From Bimuria novae-zelandiae CBS 107.79 (lineage: Eukaryota; Ascomycota; Dothideomycetes; Pleosporales; Didymosphaeriaceae): a DNA stretch of 64,000 nt. Of this stretch, positions 34,873 to 46,461 are shown in pieces. Every line of letters begins with the position of its first letter. Within the stretch, counting starts at the first letter, position 1. The stretch spans positions 420,013 to 484,012 of the forward strand of contig ML976711.1 of the NCBI GenBank assembly GCA_010015655.1, in the 5' to 3' direction. Below the pieces are notes generated by a model, which did no database searches, was not told the DNA's origin, and worked only from the letters and a program-made list of their open reading frames with translations. The position numbers and the translations under genes are program-made.

Positions 34873-36160
34873 CTAAGATTGGGCTATCTTTGCGAGAAGA
34901 TTCCCAAGACAAGGGAGCGTGGTCCATTCCCCTAGTTCCCAGTGAACGACTGAGTGATCTGTAGCACGTGCGTTTCCTCCATGGGGCTCTCCACTGCACT
35001 CCACGGCCTCGTGTCCATCATCGGTCACTGCGCGGACCCCCTTGACAGCATTCCCCTCTGGCTCCACGTACTCGCGTCTAAAGTTGATAAACCGCTCGCT
35101 GGCCTCGGTAGAGCAAAGTTCCGTCTCACAGATGAACTTCCGAATGTCCATCCTATCGTGTTGCGGATTGGAACCGGTAATTGCGCAGATCTCGTCCACA
35201 CCCCGCAGCGTTATGGCCAGGTTCGCCAGTTCTTCCTTGCTTCGCAACGTCTTGGCGAGGGGGGAAGCAGGGTACTTCGAGGCGTCGTACTTGACGTTGA
35301 GGACGATGGCAGGATTCAAAGAGTCTGGTGAACCTAGTCTAGGCCATCGCGAAGATACCGAGAGCTCGTAGTCGGTCTTGTCATCAAAGTAGCGCTAGAT
35401 CATCGGCAAGTAACGTTCCAGCTGTTCACCGGGCATGGAAGGACCCTCGATTATTTCCGCGGAGAAAAGCATGTTGAAGTCTTCGGTCAGTTCCTCCTAG
35501 TACACCGGCTTGGTGTTGGTCTTGCTCAGTATATAGCACAGAAACGAGACTTGCACATAGAAGTGGCGGTGTTGCAGCTTAAGAAGCCGCAGCACATCCA
35601 GCTTCGGCGATTCGAAGGTACGGTCGTGATAGCTGGAATAGGCCGGCACTGGAAGCCCCCCGTAAGCCGTTAGGTCATACGAAGATCCCCTGCGCTAAGT
35701 TTCCGCCAGTCTCCCCGTAGAACATGTCGAGATAGGCACCCACGTCCTCTGCGCGAACGGTGACCGTGGTGTTCTGGGATATGGTCGAGGTATATTCCTT
35801 GTGTATGGCTTTGCAGACAAGTGGGAGGCCGGTGAAATCGCGGGATTCGCCCGGCTTCTAGCGAATGAGAGCTACACGGTCGCCTTCAGGATCGTGTACG
35901 GGTGTCGACGCATATCCATATATCATGTTTCGGATTTCTAAATGAATGATTATCAATGCTTGCATGAACAATACTGATGCAGACGCAGGTCCTTCTGCCA
36001 ATCCGTTTCGTTCGATATCCGGCGACCACTTGTACTTGCACTCTTGTCGTGCGGCTGCAAGAAAGAAGCGAGCATACTTACCTGCTGGAAGGCTCATAAA
36101 ATCAAAGACGCCCTTGCGCACCCCAGGCAGTTCCAGCTTTCGCCCATCGCGTTTGGCGGT
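34873..36160 (-). pseudogene. decayed 2EXR/F-box-like fungal gene
   Basis: Reading the minus strand from about 36160, a segment ending KGVFDFMSLPAG meets a GTAAGT donor at 36081. A 144-nt intron ends at 35938, and splicing yields FDFMSLPAEIRNMIYGYASTP, the signature start of fungal 2EXR-type domains. The protein continues through VALIR-stop-KPGESRDFTGLPLVCKAIHKEY to about 35690, where a frameshift occurs. It then goes on in a second frame to the stop at 34873. Three in-frame TAG codons interrupt otherwise well-preserved coding text, each at a position where CAG (Gln) would fit. The last ~150 residues are open. The 5' end is not resolved. Such genes are abundant and of unknown function. Confidence 0.75.
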
Positions 36161-37142
36161 GAACCACTTAGGAGTATCGAAATACGTGGCTGTGTTTCTC
36201 GCTCGCCCGTATTAGGCTCTGCAGGTCTGGAGAAGGTGAATTCCGGGATGCGGCGAGTTGATATGATCCGCAGAATCGTTCCAGCAAGTCGAAGATGTAT
36301 TTGGTACGAGGTGTCGACATGTTGTCTTGTATTGTGGACGGGTGTTGGTGCGAAATATCGCGGCTAGGTCCGTAGGGATTGAGCGGGCGTGGTGACATAT
36401 AATATTTGACCTATCCAAGTGAAGTAGGTGCGCTCGAGCCAGGACTGACTGACAAATTAGAGCGCTCGTACGCGGGGTCCCACGCAGAAAGTGCCACGTT
36501 GGGAGTGCTCTTGCCCGGTTGTCGACGTCGTCACTCACGATTGAAACCTTATTTCGCAGTCTGATTGTGAACAGCGTCTGGAAAATCCTTAATTATTGCG
36601 AAAATCACTATCAATCTACCTCTCCAGAGTTCGTGTTGTGTGGGAACCATAACGGAGTTTGTTCAGTGTTTCCATACACTCTCATCATGCTAAGGGTATA
36701 TTCAACTTTCCCAATCTCCTATTGATCCCAGTTTGATTCTCTTCGAATACTTGACTTCTACTCGCCTTCTCGGCGCTAAACTGTCTAGCGATGGAAATCC
36801 AATCACATCGCCCCTTGCCCGTTCGAATCTCTGCGCCTAGGCCAAGGGCGGAAACACGTAATTTTCGCAACAATAGAGCAGAATCTCATTGATTGCCTGC
36901 GTGATCAATTGACGCGCAATTAGTGTGGCATCGCTTCTTTGTCTGTTGAGGTACGGTTGAGTTGGCGCAGCCGCAGAACAGAGCCATTGTGGTTGAAAAC
37001 AAAGAGATCAACACTTCTAGAAAGCGCACTCGCCACGTTCACGTTTTGGTAATCTAACATAAGCCACAGAAGCCGCTTAGCTTGAGGCTAGCCGTAACGC
37101 AGGTCGCTGATCGTTTTGTGTTACACTCACTTCATTAACGCC
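36161..37142. other. intergenic, no gene seen
   Basis: This is the transition from the gene arm into the repeat compartment. Short ORFs are unsupported. The composition is near normal until about 37.14 kb, where the LINE begins. Confidence 0.4.
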
Positions 37143-40100
37143 CGGCGGCTAAGCTAAAAGGGCTACTAACGCTAATTTACTATTTTATTTCCTCTAGTAA
37201 TCTTAGCCTTATTTAGCCCTTATATCTATATTATTCTACTTCCTCTAGTAGGTTCTAATTTTATTTAGCCTATATTTAATCCTTTTACGCTTCTGTCCTT
37301 CTCTGCTTGCCCTTTCTCTTTAATTTCTTGTAGGTTAGTAGTGTTAATTATAGACTAGCTTAGAGTGTATTCTCTAAGTGTTTAACGTCTTATCTTTAGT
37401 AGATAAAGCGGCGCCTGCTTCTATGCCACGAGGTAATGTGTAGGGTGGGTTAATTATGTAAGGTGGTTAGGAATCTTTATTTGTCTACTATTAGTTTGCG
37501 TTAAGGCGACCTATAGTAATTACAAACTATATTATTACTCGGACCGCGTCTATATTTAGAGCCCATTTCTCGTCATTCGTAGGGGCCTTTTTACCTAGGT
37601 AGAAAGACATGTTGCTTCTATTTATTTATATACATTGTAACATCTCCGTCCTCTGCGTTGTCTATCTTCTATATTAAAAGAGAAAGTATTCTACTGTCTC
37701 TTGCGCTTGTCTGCACTCGCACTAATCTATTATAAAGGCTCTAATTTAGTGTAAATATGCGTTTAACCTTGCCATGCCTATTCTAAGTTAGGCAAGTACG
37801 CTAGCTTCTTTTTATAGTAATTAGTTATAAAGTTACCGCGTATGCTTTCCTAATAGTACTATATTAATTGTTTTAGAGTATTTCCTAACCCTTTTTAGTA
37901 GCCTTTTAGTAGTGCCGAGTTTTTTTGCGATGTTAAGTGTTGTTAATTATATCTTAGGGAGCGGTGCCTATAGTATAGCGCCTAGTCTTATAGCTTCCTT
38001 TACCTTCCTTTTGGCGAGTGTTGCAAGTTCGTATTCTTCGCTTATTAGGAGCTATAGGAACGATATCGTATTCCCCTCTCTTTCTAATACTGTAATTAAT
38101 CTATAGATGCTACTAATATATTTTTATCCTAATTATTAGTGTGGTCTTCTTAGTGTAAGTACGATAGCTTTGTTTCTTATTACTAGTGTAATATTGCAGG
38201 ACCTAAGCTTTAGTAGCATATTTATAGTTTTTACTATTACTACTAACTCCCTTACGTACGGGTTCTGCTCTTCCCTCTTGCCTAGTGTGGTAGAGAGGAT
38301 AAGAGTTTTATTATTATAGATTTTAATTGCTCCGCCTATTCCTACTACACTATTTTATAATAAGCTACTTATAGCGATGCGTACTACCTAGCCTAAGTTA
38401 AGGCTTAGTGCTGCGTCCTTAGTAATTATCTATGCTTTTTTCTCCTATAGCGCTAGTAGGCACGGATTAATAGTTTCTAGTTCTTTTATTATAATGCCCT
38501 TAAGCGCTTCCGCTACTTAGTAAAGTAACAAGCAGTGTTATCTCTTAAATTTTCGCATCTAAGATATGTTCCTTTAAAGGGGGTTGCTCTCAGGTAGCGT
38601 ATAAATATCCGTCTATAGCTTAGTCGCCCGTTTCTAGAACTGTTCCTATACGCTAGAGATGTGTGCTTTGGCTTTCGCTACGCTTATTACTACTATAGTA
38701 AACGTCCCTATAATCGCTTGCGCTCTAATTCTTTAGACCCTATTAATAAGTTTTATAAGTTTATCTTTAAAGGCGTGCATCTAGACATTAGAGGCATAGT
38801 TTACTATTAGGGCAACTATTACTATAAAGAGTTGTCGTGCTATAGTAAGGGAAAGGCCTCTAAGCTATTTAAGCTCTATTACTACTTCTAGGCCCTTAGC
38901 AGCTACTTTCGCGATATACTTCTAATACTTTAGTTTAGCGTCTATAAGAACTCTGAGTATTTTAACGTAATCCTTTAGTGGTACGGTTTATCCTTTAATA
39001 GTAAACGGTTTGGTAGCACTCTTATATAATTTATAAGTAAAATAGATAATTACTATTTTTTCTACTTTAAACGTCGCTCCACTTCTTTTCTCCTAGTCTA
39101 GGGCATTATTAATAATAGCTTTAATACCTTCTCGGTTGCTTTGTGCCGTGGGCCCCGAAACTTATACTATAAAGTCGTTAACAAAAGCTATTACTCCTCC
39201 GTGGCTGTTAATGCGTCGTTGTACCAGGTTGGCATTAAAGAAGAGAAACAGGATTGGCAAAAGAGGAGACCCTTATAATAGTCTAGCCTGTAATAAGTCT
39301 TGAACCTTAAAAGTCTACCCGTTAACTTATATCGTGGTAGTGCGTGCTAAGCAAAACGCCTCTATCTACTATAGTAGCTTCTCTAGTATGCCTCGTGCTT
39401 TTATTCTCTGCAGTAGTCTCTCTTTACAGACTCTATTATACGCCCCTTTAACGTTAAAACTAATTAGGCTAATAATCTATTAACCTTGCCACGCGGTATA
39501 AATCTGCTCTTATAAAAGAACTAGTGCTTATTTAGCTAATTATTATTTACGAGCTCTAAAGTAGTTAGTAAGGAGGAGGCCGTGTACCTCTACTACGTGT
39601 AAAATCCTTTCTATAACTACTAACTTTAGAAGCTTCCTAAGCGTCGCTAGGAGTAAGATTAGCCTCTAGGCCTTTATAATTATATAGTCTTCCTTACTAG
39701 GCTTTTTAAGCAGGATAATCTTAGCGTATTGCTATTAGCTAGGTAGTACTCCCTCCTCTAGCGACTTTCGGAATAGCGATAAGACGTGGTATTTAACTAC
39801 TAGCTAGGTCTACTTCTAAACTATAACTAGCAGGCTATTATCTCCTAGTGCCTTTTAAGGCTTCGCGGCGTGTAGCTGCCTTTCCACCTCCTTAAGTATA
39901 ATGTCTAGCATCTTAATAAGAGCTTTTTATAGTTTAGGCCCTTTGTCTTCTATGTTGCTCGGAAGTGGGGGAAAGAATATAGCTAACAACTCCTCTACTT
40001 ACTCCTTATAGTTAGCTATAGTTGTCCCGTTAGCTTTGTTAAGCTATAGGATTTTCCTAAACGCCTCGCTACTAGCTTTTAGGTATTTAGCTACCTTTTA

Positions 40101-40390
40101 GATATTATTATTATCTACTAGAAACTTATTCTAGTGCCTTTTCTTTTATTGCCGAATAGCATTATAGTACTGTTTTAACGCTCCTTTTACTATTTCTTTT
40201 AAATCTGGCTTGGCTACACCTGCTCGCCTCTCGGCTCGGGCGCGGTTTCTCTAGTATGTATAAATACGGCGTAGCTGCGTTAGGTCCTGGGTCCACTATC
40301 TTTTCGTGTAAGGTGATAGTTTAGCCCTAGGTGTTAGTGCGTAAACTGCCTCTGAGACTGCTGCCATTAGTCTATTCGTCCTCTGCTGTA

Positions 40391-42317
40391 AGTCGGGCAC
40401 CCTAGTTTCTAACACCCCCCATTTTCCGACACCCCGCCAAATTTCGCCGCTGCCACTACTCTACGTTGCGAATGTGCTCATAGCTTTATTAAATAATTTT
40501 AAAAAAGCATTAAAAAAATCGTATTTAAAGGATTTTAATTGCTTTCTTTATCTATACTTAAATCATAATTAAGATACTATTATGTTAGTTATCGATTTCG
40601 TGCTAAACGTTATACTAATAATTACTCTACTTCCTTCTTAGAGCTACTCTCTTCCTCTATAATAATAACCCCTTACTCTACGCTTCTCACCTTGCGAACA
40701 CGTTAAGCAGGCTCTTAATTAGTTTAAAAGAGAACTTTTACAAGACTTACAAAGAGATTATTTAGATTAGTTATAACTTTATAGCGTTTTAGCGGGTTAG
40801 CTTACTCTACCTGCTTACGCAAGGAAGCAATCTTATAGTCTTATATAGTAACTATTATTAAGGTATAGTTAAACGCTATAGTAGTAAGCTAAACGCATTA
40901 TCGTGTAGTTAGTAAAAAGTTCTTTTTAGAAAATAGCTTTATAACATCGCTGCCGCGTTTTAGCGTCCTAATATCTATAGTAGAAGGGGGTAGTGTTAAC
41001 GGCCGTTCGCGCACTACTACCTAGCGAGAACCTAAGGGCTTCCTTACGCTCTTAGGGTATAAGCCTATTGCCTTCCACCCAGATCGGATGCACTGCTCTT
41101 AAAGGCTAATTTTACGTACTTTTGTATAAAATTTAAGAAACTTAGCCTTCCTAAGCTTTGTTTTATCTATCTAAGCTATATATTTGCCGATAAAGCGCCA
41201 ATACGCCGCCTTCAGACTTAAGAAATAGCCCAAATCTAAAGGCTAGAGTAAATGTAAAGTATAAGCAAGGAAAAAGAGTAAGTAGACATTATTTAAGTAA
41301 TATATAGTTATAAATTTATCTAAAGTATAACTGCTATAGCCGTTAATAATAAGTAATCGTGCCTTAGAGGGATTATTAGGCTTAGTCTATAGCAAAAACA
41401 CCTTTTCTAGCCACTTGACAGCGATGTTATTACTCGTCTATCTATTTTGCGAAAAGGTAATATACTAGCCTAGGTTCTAAGCTAAAAACTCCTTCTTAAA
41501 CCACTGCTCCTGGATACTCTTAGCCTTAAAGATAATAAGGGGTTCTAGAGCGACGCCAAACGCAGAGATATATTCTACTATAGAGGTCTAAGTGTAGGTA
41601 TTTATTATCTTAACTAGTACGGCGTTTAGGCTCTCCTACGAGGAGCCTATAACAAGCCTATTAATGCCCTAGCCCTCTATAATACCGCCCTTATTAGTAT
41701 TATACCTGCGCCGGGGGGGAATCTAACCTACTATTTTATACAGGTTAAACAAGTGCCTAATATTTTTTAGAGTAGCCTTATTTACGCGTTCCTAGCTAGT
41801 CTAGCGACCTAACTTTAACTTAATAGCTAGGTAGTATTATATAAAGTAACTAGTCTACTTCTTCCTTAGGTTCTTATAGTTACCTTATTACTTAAGAATA
41901 GTAATTATAATAGCCTATACTTACGCGTGCGTTAGCGCATAACTAAGGGCTTCTTACTAAAGAATCTATTTTTCTAAAAGCTCTTCTTAAATAGTTATAA
42001 GCTATTATTTACTGTTGTGAGCGTACTAATAGGGTTAGGCACTATTAAAGCAGCCGCGAAGAGTGTTACGTAGGACCCTGTATTAGGTAGTAGTAGTAGC
42101 TAAAGTAACCCTAGATTTAAGATCTATAAGCGTATTCTAGACATCTTCTTTTATATATTTAGCTATTTAAAGGCAGCGAAAATAGTGCAAAAAATATTTT
42201 TAAAATTAGTAAAGAATTAAGTTATTTAAAGTTAATATTTAGTCGTGGTGCATGGTGGGGGGCGAGGTTGCGGGGCTGTTAGAAACTATAGGGTGTCGGA
42301 AACTAGGGTGCCCGACT
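40391..42317 (-). mobile_element. Fot1/pogo-type transposon 1, RIP-degraded, 1927 bp
   Basis: Terminal inverted repeats starting AGTCGGGCACCCTAGTTTC are flanked by TA at 40389-40390 and 42318-42319. The minus strand carries a decayed DDE transposase with recognisable FKAKSIQEQWFKKEF, then NNIAVKWLEKVFL, then LLIINGYSSYTLDKF and LLQPLDLGYF, which are pogo/Fot1 landmarks. The length is in the usual Fot1 range. It inserted into LINE copy A. Stops throughout; not functional. Confidence 0.85.
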
Positions 42318-43350
42318 TACTGTGCCCTCTGCCGGGGCGGAGCCAAGTATCCTAGTAATCTTGTCGTTTATTTCTTTCTAAGGTGCGTTTTTAAGCAGAA
42401 GCCGCTCCTGCTGCTATAGTATTAGAACTAAAGTATTAAAGAACGTTTAGATTATTTAGTAGTTAGAGTCGTGTTCTATTTTGTGTATCGCGCATTTAAG
42501 CGCTGTATCAGCCAGATCCTTTAATACTAGAACTAAGTTAATAGTTATCTTGTAGTCCCTGCCATGCCATGTCTTTATGCCTCGTTAGAGTAGGCTGCTA
42601 AGTGCAAATTCGTTTATTAGGTTAATAATTAGGTCTGCTTCGCCTTGTCTCTCTACTATTACGTCTTCTCCTCCCTAAAGCTGGTCGTGTTAGTTAAAGT
42701 CCCTAGCTAGTAGTATATCTACTACTATGCTAGTATTCTGTCTAGCGTCGTAGATAAGCTTGCGTAGGGTGTCGTATAATTCTCGTAGCACCCTTAGATT
42801 TCCTCCGGGTATGTAGACTAACACCACCAAGAGTTAACGTTTATAAAGCCATATAATTGCTACTATTATATCTAGGGACTTAACCTATACTTGCTCTATA
42901 TCTACTTCTTTGTTAACCTAGAGCATGCTCCTAATTGGCCACCTCCCTTTTCGCTAGGTTAATAGTACCATTTTAACCTACTTATAGTGTTATATTAGGG
43001 TTATTAAGAGCCAGCCTTAGATCCTTTATACGTGTAGTTCTTAAATAGCTAATACTATTATATCTTGTATTTCTTTATTATTTATTAGGCTATTATGTAC
43101 CTCTCCTTATTTTCTTACGTTTAGCTGGAACATGCTAAAGACTCTACTTATTTTAAGATAGGTAGAGCTTTTAGCAGTTTCTACTAAATAATTCGTATAG
43201 ACCTTTACATAGGATGCACCTTAGTACTACTTTACTATAGTTCTTATAGTAGTAGGCTTCTTTAGCGCACCTTGCGCACTTTTATGCATTTTTATATTAA
43301 TAAGCCTTATAACTAATCTCCTAGTAGTTATAGTATTACTTTAGTCGCGA

Positions 43351-43578
43351 TTAGTATTTAAATACGCTTATTATGCCAGATTCTCCTCTAGCGTAAAAGA
43401 AGCCCTTTATAATAAGTCTCTTCGCATCGCTAGCCTTGTTAAAGTATACTAATATTAAGCTATAAGCTTTTAGAACGTCCTTCTTACTTAGCCATGCTAT
43501 CTTAATAACTGTTATTTTATTTTCTTTACTAAAGGCCTCTATTACTCTCGCTCTAACTTTATTATATTTATCTAGCAC
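43351..43578 (-). pseudogene. ORF1 (gag-like) fragment of LINE copy A
   Basis: This is the longest surviving open stretch of the LINE's first protein (75 codons). It is followed on the minus strand by text matching two CCHC zinc knuckles with several Cys and Gly codons mutated. ORF1 proteins of Tad-like LINEs bind the element RNA. Confidence 0.6.
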
Positions 43579-43996
43579 TACTGTTCTTTTAATATTATTA
43601 ATCTTAATTAGATAAAGGTTATTACGTAGTACACGCGTACCTGCTCTAATCTTTTCTATTACTCTCTTTACTAGTTAGTGCTTAGCTTTATTTTAATATG
43701 CGATTTTAATCCAATTTTAGTTCTTTTAGATAACAGTCACAGCGCGACACTACTAGTTTTTATAGTTCTTTATTATATAGATCTCTTTTTTAATTATTAC
43801 TCTAATCGCGCCTGCTAACGTCCTATTATTTTCATGTCCCGTCCTCGAGGTGTTAATTGTGCAATAGAGTAAGTTAGTAAGGGAGGGCCTGGCTGCCTTA
43901 GCGTGCATGTGGCTTGCTAGCGCCCCAGAAGTGGCGTTAAACCCGGTAGGTTCGCCTTCCGCTGCTATCGCCGCCCAGCTACGCGTGCCAGGGGTA

Positions 43997-45885
43997 CTCG
44001 CCCTACACGCCAACCGGAGGTTGGCCCTGCGCAGCCCAACGTAACTTCGCAGCCTAACGTAACTTTATATAGAGAATTAAAATTAATCCAGTCTTTTGAC
44101 AGCGTAGACTTCAATTATATAGGCTAATATATAGTAGAGTTGGTGTAGCAAGTAGGGCAGGATCTACAGTTATCTCTCTAAGAGATAGGACCTATTAGGG
44201 CTAATTTTATAGGCTCTGCAAGTAGGCGTCCTTATACGTTTTTATAGCCTTTTAAGTAACCTTTTAAGCCTTAAGCTTTATACGTTAATTAATTACTTAT
44301 CGCGCTACTTTAACGGTCACTACGCTACCTTTTTATACTAGCCTTTTATCTTTAATCTACCTTTTTTAGCGTTGTTAAGCTGCTATAGTAATATCTATAA
44401 AGTCGCGCTAGGCTAGCGCGAGACTATCAATTAGCAATTACAAGCTTTCTAGGAATTTTATAAGCCTCCTGCTTAATATATTGCTTCTCTCTAGGGCGCG
44501 CGACATTTTTTAATGCTGCCGCTAATATGCTGTAGGTGTATTGGCGATAGGGCTCGAATTAATAGTAGATAGAACTAATAGGGATAGCGTCTAGATAGGT
44601 GCTGGCAGCTTCATGTAAACAAGCTCTAAATTAAATAGAAAGATCCTAGCTTTCTCTTAGGCGCTTAGGATTATGCTACGCTTAAATATATCTATCCTAA
44701 TCCTATAGATCGCATGTAGAAATTCGACTTTGTTAAAGTCTATGCAGCCAGTTCGGGTGGCCATCTTTATAGCCTTTTTATAATTCTGCTTTAATAGCTA
44801 AAAACAGACGACGTCTAGAGGCTGCAGATAATGTGATAAATATAGCAATAGTAAGAAGGGGAGTATCTTATAATTATCGCAGAACTATATAAACTTAATA
44901 GTAAGGTAGCTACTAAATCTATTAAATATAAGTAATTATTATACGCCTTTCTAGCGCGCGCGCGTTTGTATTTTAAAGAACTTTAGCGACTCTATTAAGA
45001 TAGAGTTATTAGCGTATCCTAATATTAATATGGCGATTATATAGCTATTAGGCAGCGCCGTATTTGTATACTAGTAATAAAGGTAATTAATAGCCTATAC
45101 GACGAGCATGGGTTCAAGCACCTCTTTATTATTAAAAATTAATTTAATACTTATAATATAATCGCGCGACGTCTCTAACGCAAAGACATAAAGATAATTA
45201 AACTTTATAGTAATAATTTATTAATTACTACTAACGCCTATGCGGAAGCCAGTTTCGTCTATATTATAGGTGTCTAATAGGGTAACGCCGTAGGTGTATA
45301 TTACCTTTTTAAGCTTAATAAAATAATAGCTATAAGCTTCAAACGTTACTATTACTATATAATTAATATGCTACGACTTTTGCTTTATGCGGCAATAGTC
45401 TGGATTTCTTAATAGCTATCGCGATAGCTAGTCCTTACTAAGTAGGAGAGCTCTGCCATCAGGGTGCGCGTAATTAAGGATATATTAAGTAGCACCTTTT
45501 AACTATAGCATAAGGTATAGCATGCTAATAGTATCGCAGTAACGTATATATAACTTTAGCGCTTTATCCTAGGTCTCTAAAAGTCGTAGATTCGTGCCGC
45601 TGCGGTCATGGCGGCTAATCCAGCCTCCAGCGCGCGCTTAAAGTCACAAAACAGGCACGCTCTATTCGCGTGCTGCAGCTACAAAATTAAGTATTTCTAA
45701 GCTAGAAAAACTAGAGAGATAATTAAAGATACGCTACTTAATTTTATAGCTCTTGCTATAATATTTAGGTATAGTTATAGGTTGTTTATTAAGAAAATAG
45801 AAAAATCCGCGATAAAAAGTTACGTTAGGCTACGAAGTTACGTTGGGCTGCGTAGGGCCAACCTCCGGTTGGCGTGTAGGGCAAG
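43997..45885 (-). mobile_element. pogo-type transposon 2 (different family), RIP-degraded, 1889 bp
   Basis: Long terminal inverted repeats (about 70 bp) start CTCGCCCTACACGCCAACC and are flanked by TA at 43995-43996 and 45886-45887. Arm differences are mainly C/T and G/A. The minus strand holds decayed pogo-type transposase text: FIQFCDNYKILPF-like, then LSHYLQPLDVVCF, then MATRTGCIDFNKVEFLHAI and FKRSIILSA. It differs in repeats and sequence from transposon 1. It inserted in the ORF1 region of LINE copy A. Confidence 0.82.
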
Positions 45886-46285
45886 TACTTAACGAGAGGT
45901 TGTTAACACGCGTTTTAAGCTTAGCGATTTTGTCAAGAAGGTTAATATTTTAGTCTATAAGGACCTATTATTTCTATCTTACTTCTTTAATTTTACGTCT
46001 TAGTTTGGTGATGGTTTCGCTTTGTTTTTAGATAATATCTATTAAAGCGGAGAGCAGGTCTTTATTTATAGCATTCTTCTTTATCTATAGGGTAGGTTAA
46101 CTATTTTTAACTAGAATACACCTACTTTTATCTAAGGACAAATTAAGCTATTCCTGTAATCTCTAATACTATGTGCTCTTCTTAGTGGGCTTCTATATAC
46201 AGTTCTTCTATAGTGCTGCTAGTTTAGTTAGGAACGGCGGTGCAATAGGGTTGCGTTTAGGGGTTAAGATAGCTATTAGCGCGTC

Positions 46286-46422
46286 GGGTACCGCAGCGGT
46301 GGGTCCTTAGGACCGCTGCAACGCAGTGCACGATTGATCAGGTGTGCGCGATGCGAATAAAAGAATGCCCGACGATTAATCGGGTTCAGTAGGCGTTCTT
46401 CCTTCGATGGGGGTCTCAGTGA
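46286..46422. other. short non-RIP spacer between two LINEs
   Basis: This is GC-balanced sequence with many intact CA dinucleotides, unlike the DNA on either side. It includes an imperfect palindrome around 46292-46323 (GCAGCGGT facing GACCGCTGC). It is probably host DNA that was the insertion target for LINE copy B. Confidence 0.5.
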
Positions 46423-46434
46423 TGACCGAAATCG
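46423..46434. repeat. target-site duplication of LINE copy B, left
   Basis: TGACCGAAATCG here is repeated exactly at 51894-51905, immediately flanking the second LINE. Confidence 0.85.
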
Positions 46435-46461
46435 ATTGATTGATTGATTGATTGATTGATT
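46435..46461. repeat. (ATTG)n simple repeat, tail of LINE copy B
   Basis: Six to seven ATTG units adjoin the element's 3' end. On the element strand this is an AATC tail, as produced by some fungal LINEs in place of poly(A). Confidence 0.85.

Larger units (their letters stand above)
37143..46285 (-). mobile_element. LINE copy A (Tad-like), RIP-degraded and split by two DNA transposons
   Basis: The element reads on the minus strand, with its 3' end near 37143 (GCCGGGCGTTAAT) and its 5' end near 46285 (approximate). Remnants in order from the 5' side: a gag-like ORF1 with RVIEAFSKENKITVIKIAWLSK at about 43351-43578 and degenerate CCHC knuckles just after; an endonuclease with a DFN-HDQL-GG motif near 42.7 kb; a reverse transcriptase with a QGSPLLPILFLFFNA-like box near 39.25 kb and an FVNDF-type active-site box near 39.2 kb; and a C-terminal part to about 37.4 kb. 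Nearly every frame is full of TAG/TAA. Pogo-type elements at 40391-42317 and 43997-45885 interrupt it. Confidence 0.75.

Noticed and set aside
46286..46422. tRNA or structured RNA suggested by the GCAGCGGT / GACCGCTGC palindrome
   Set aside because: No cloverleaf, anticodon arm or T-loop could be fitted.
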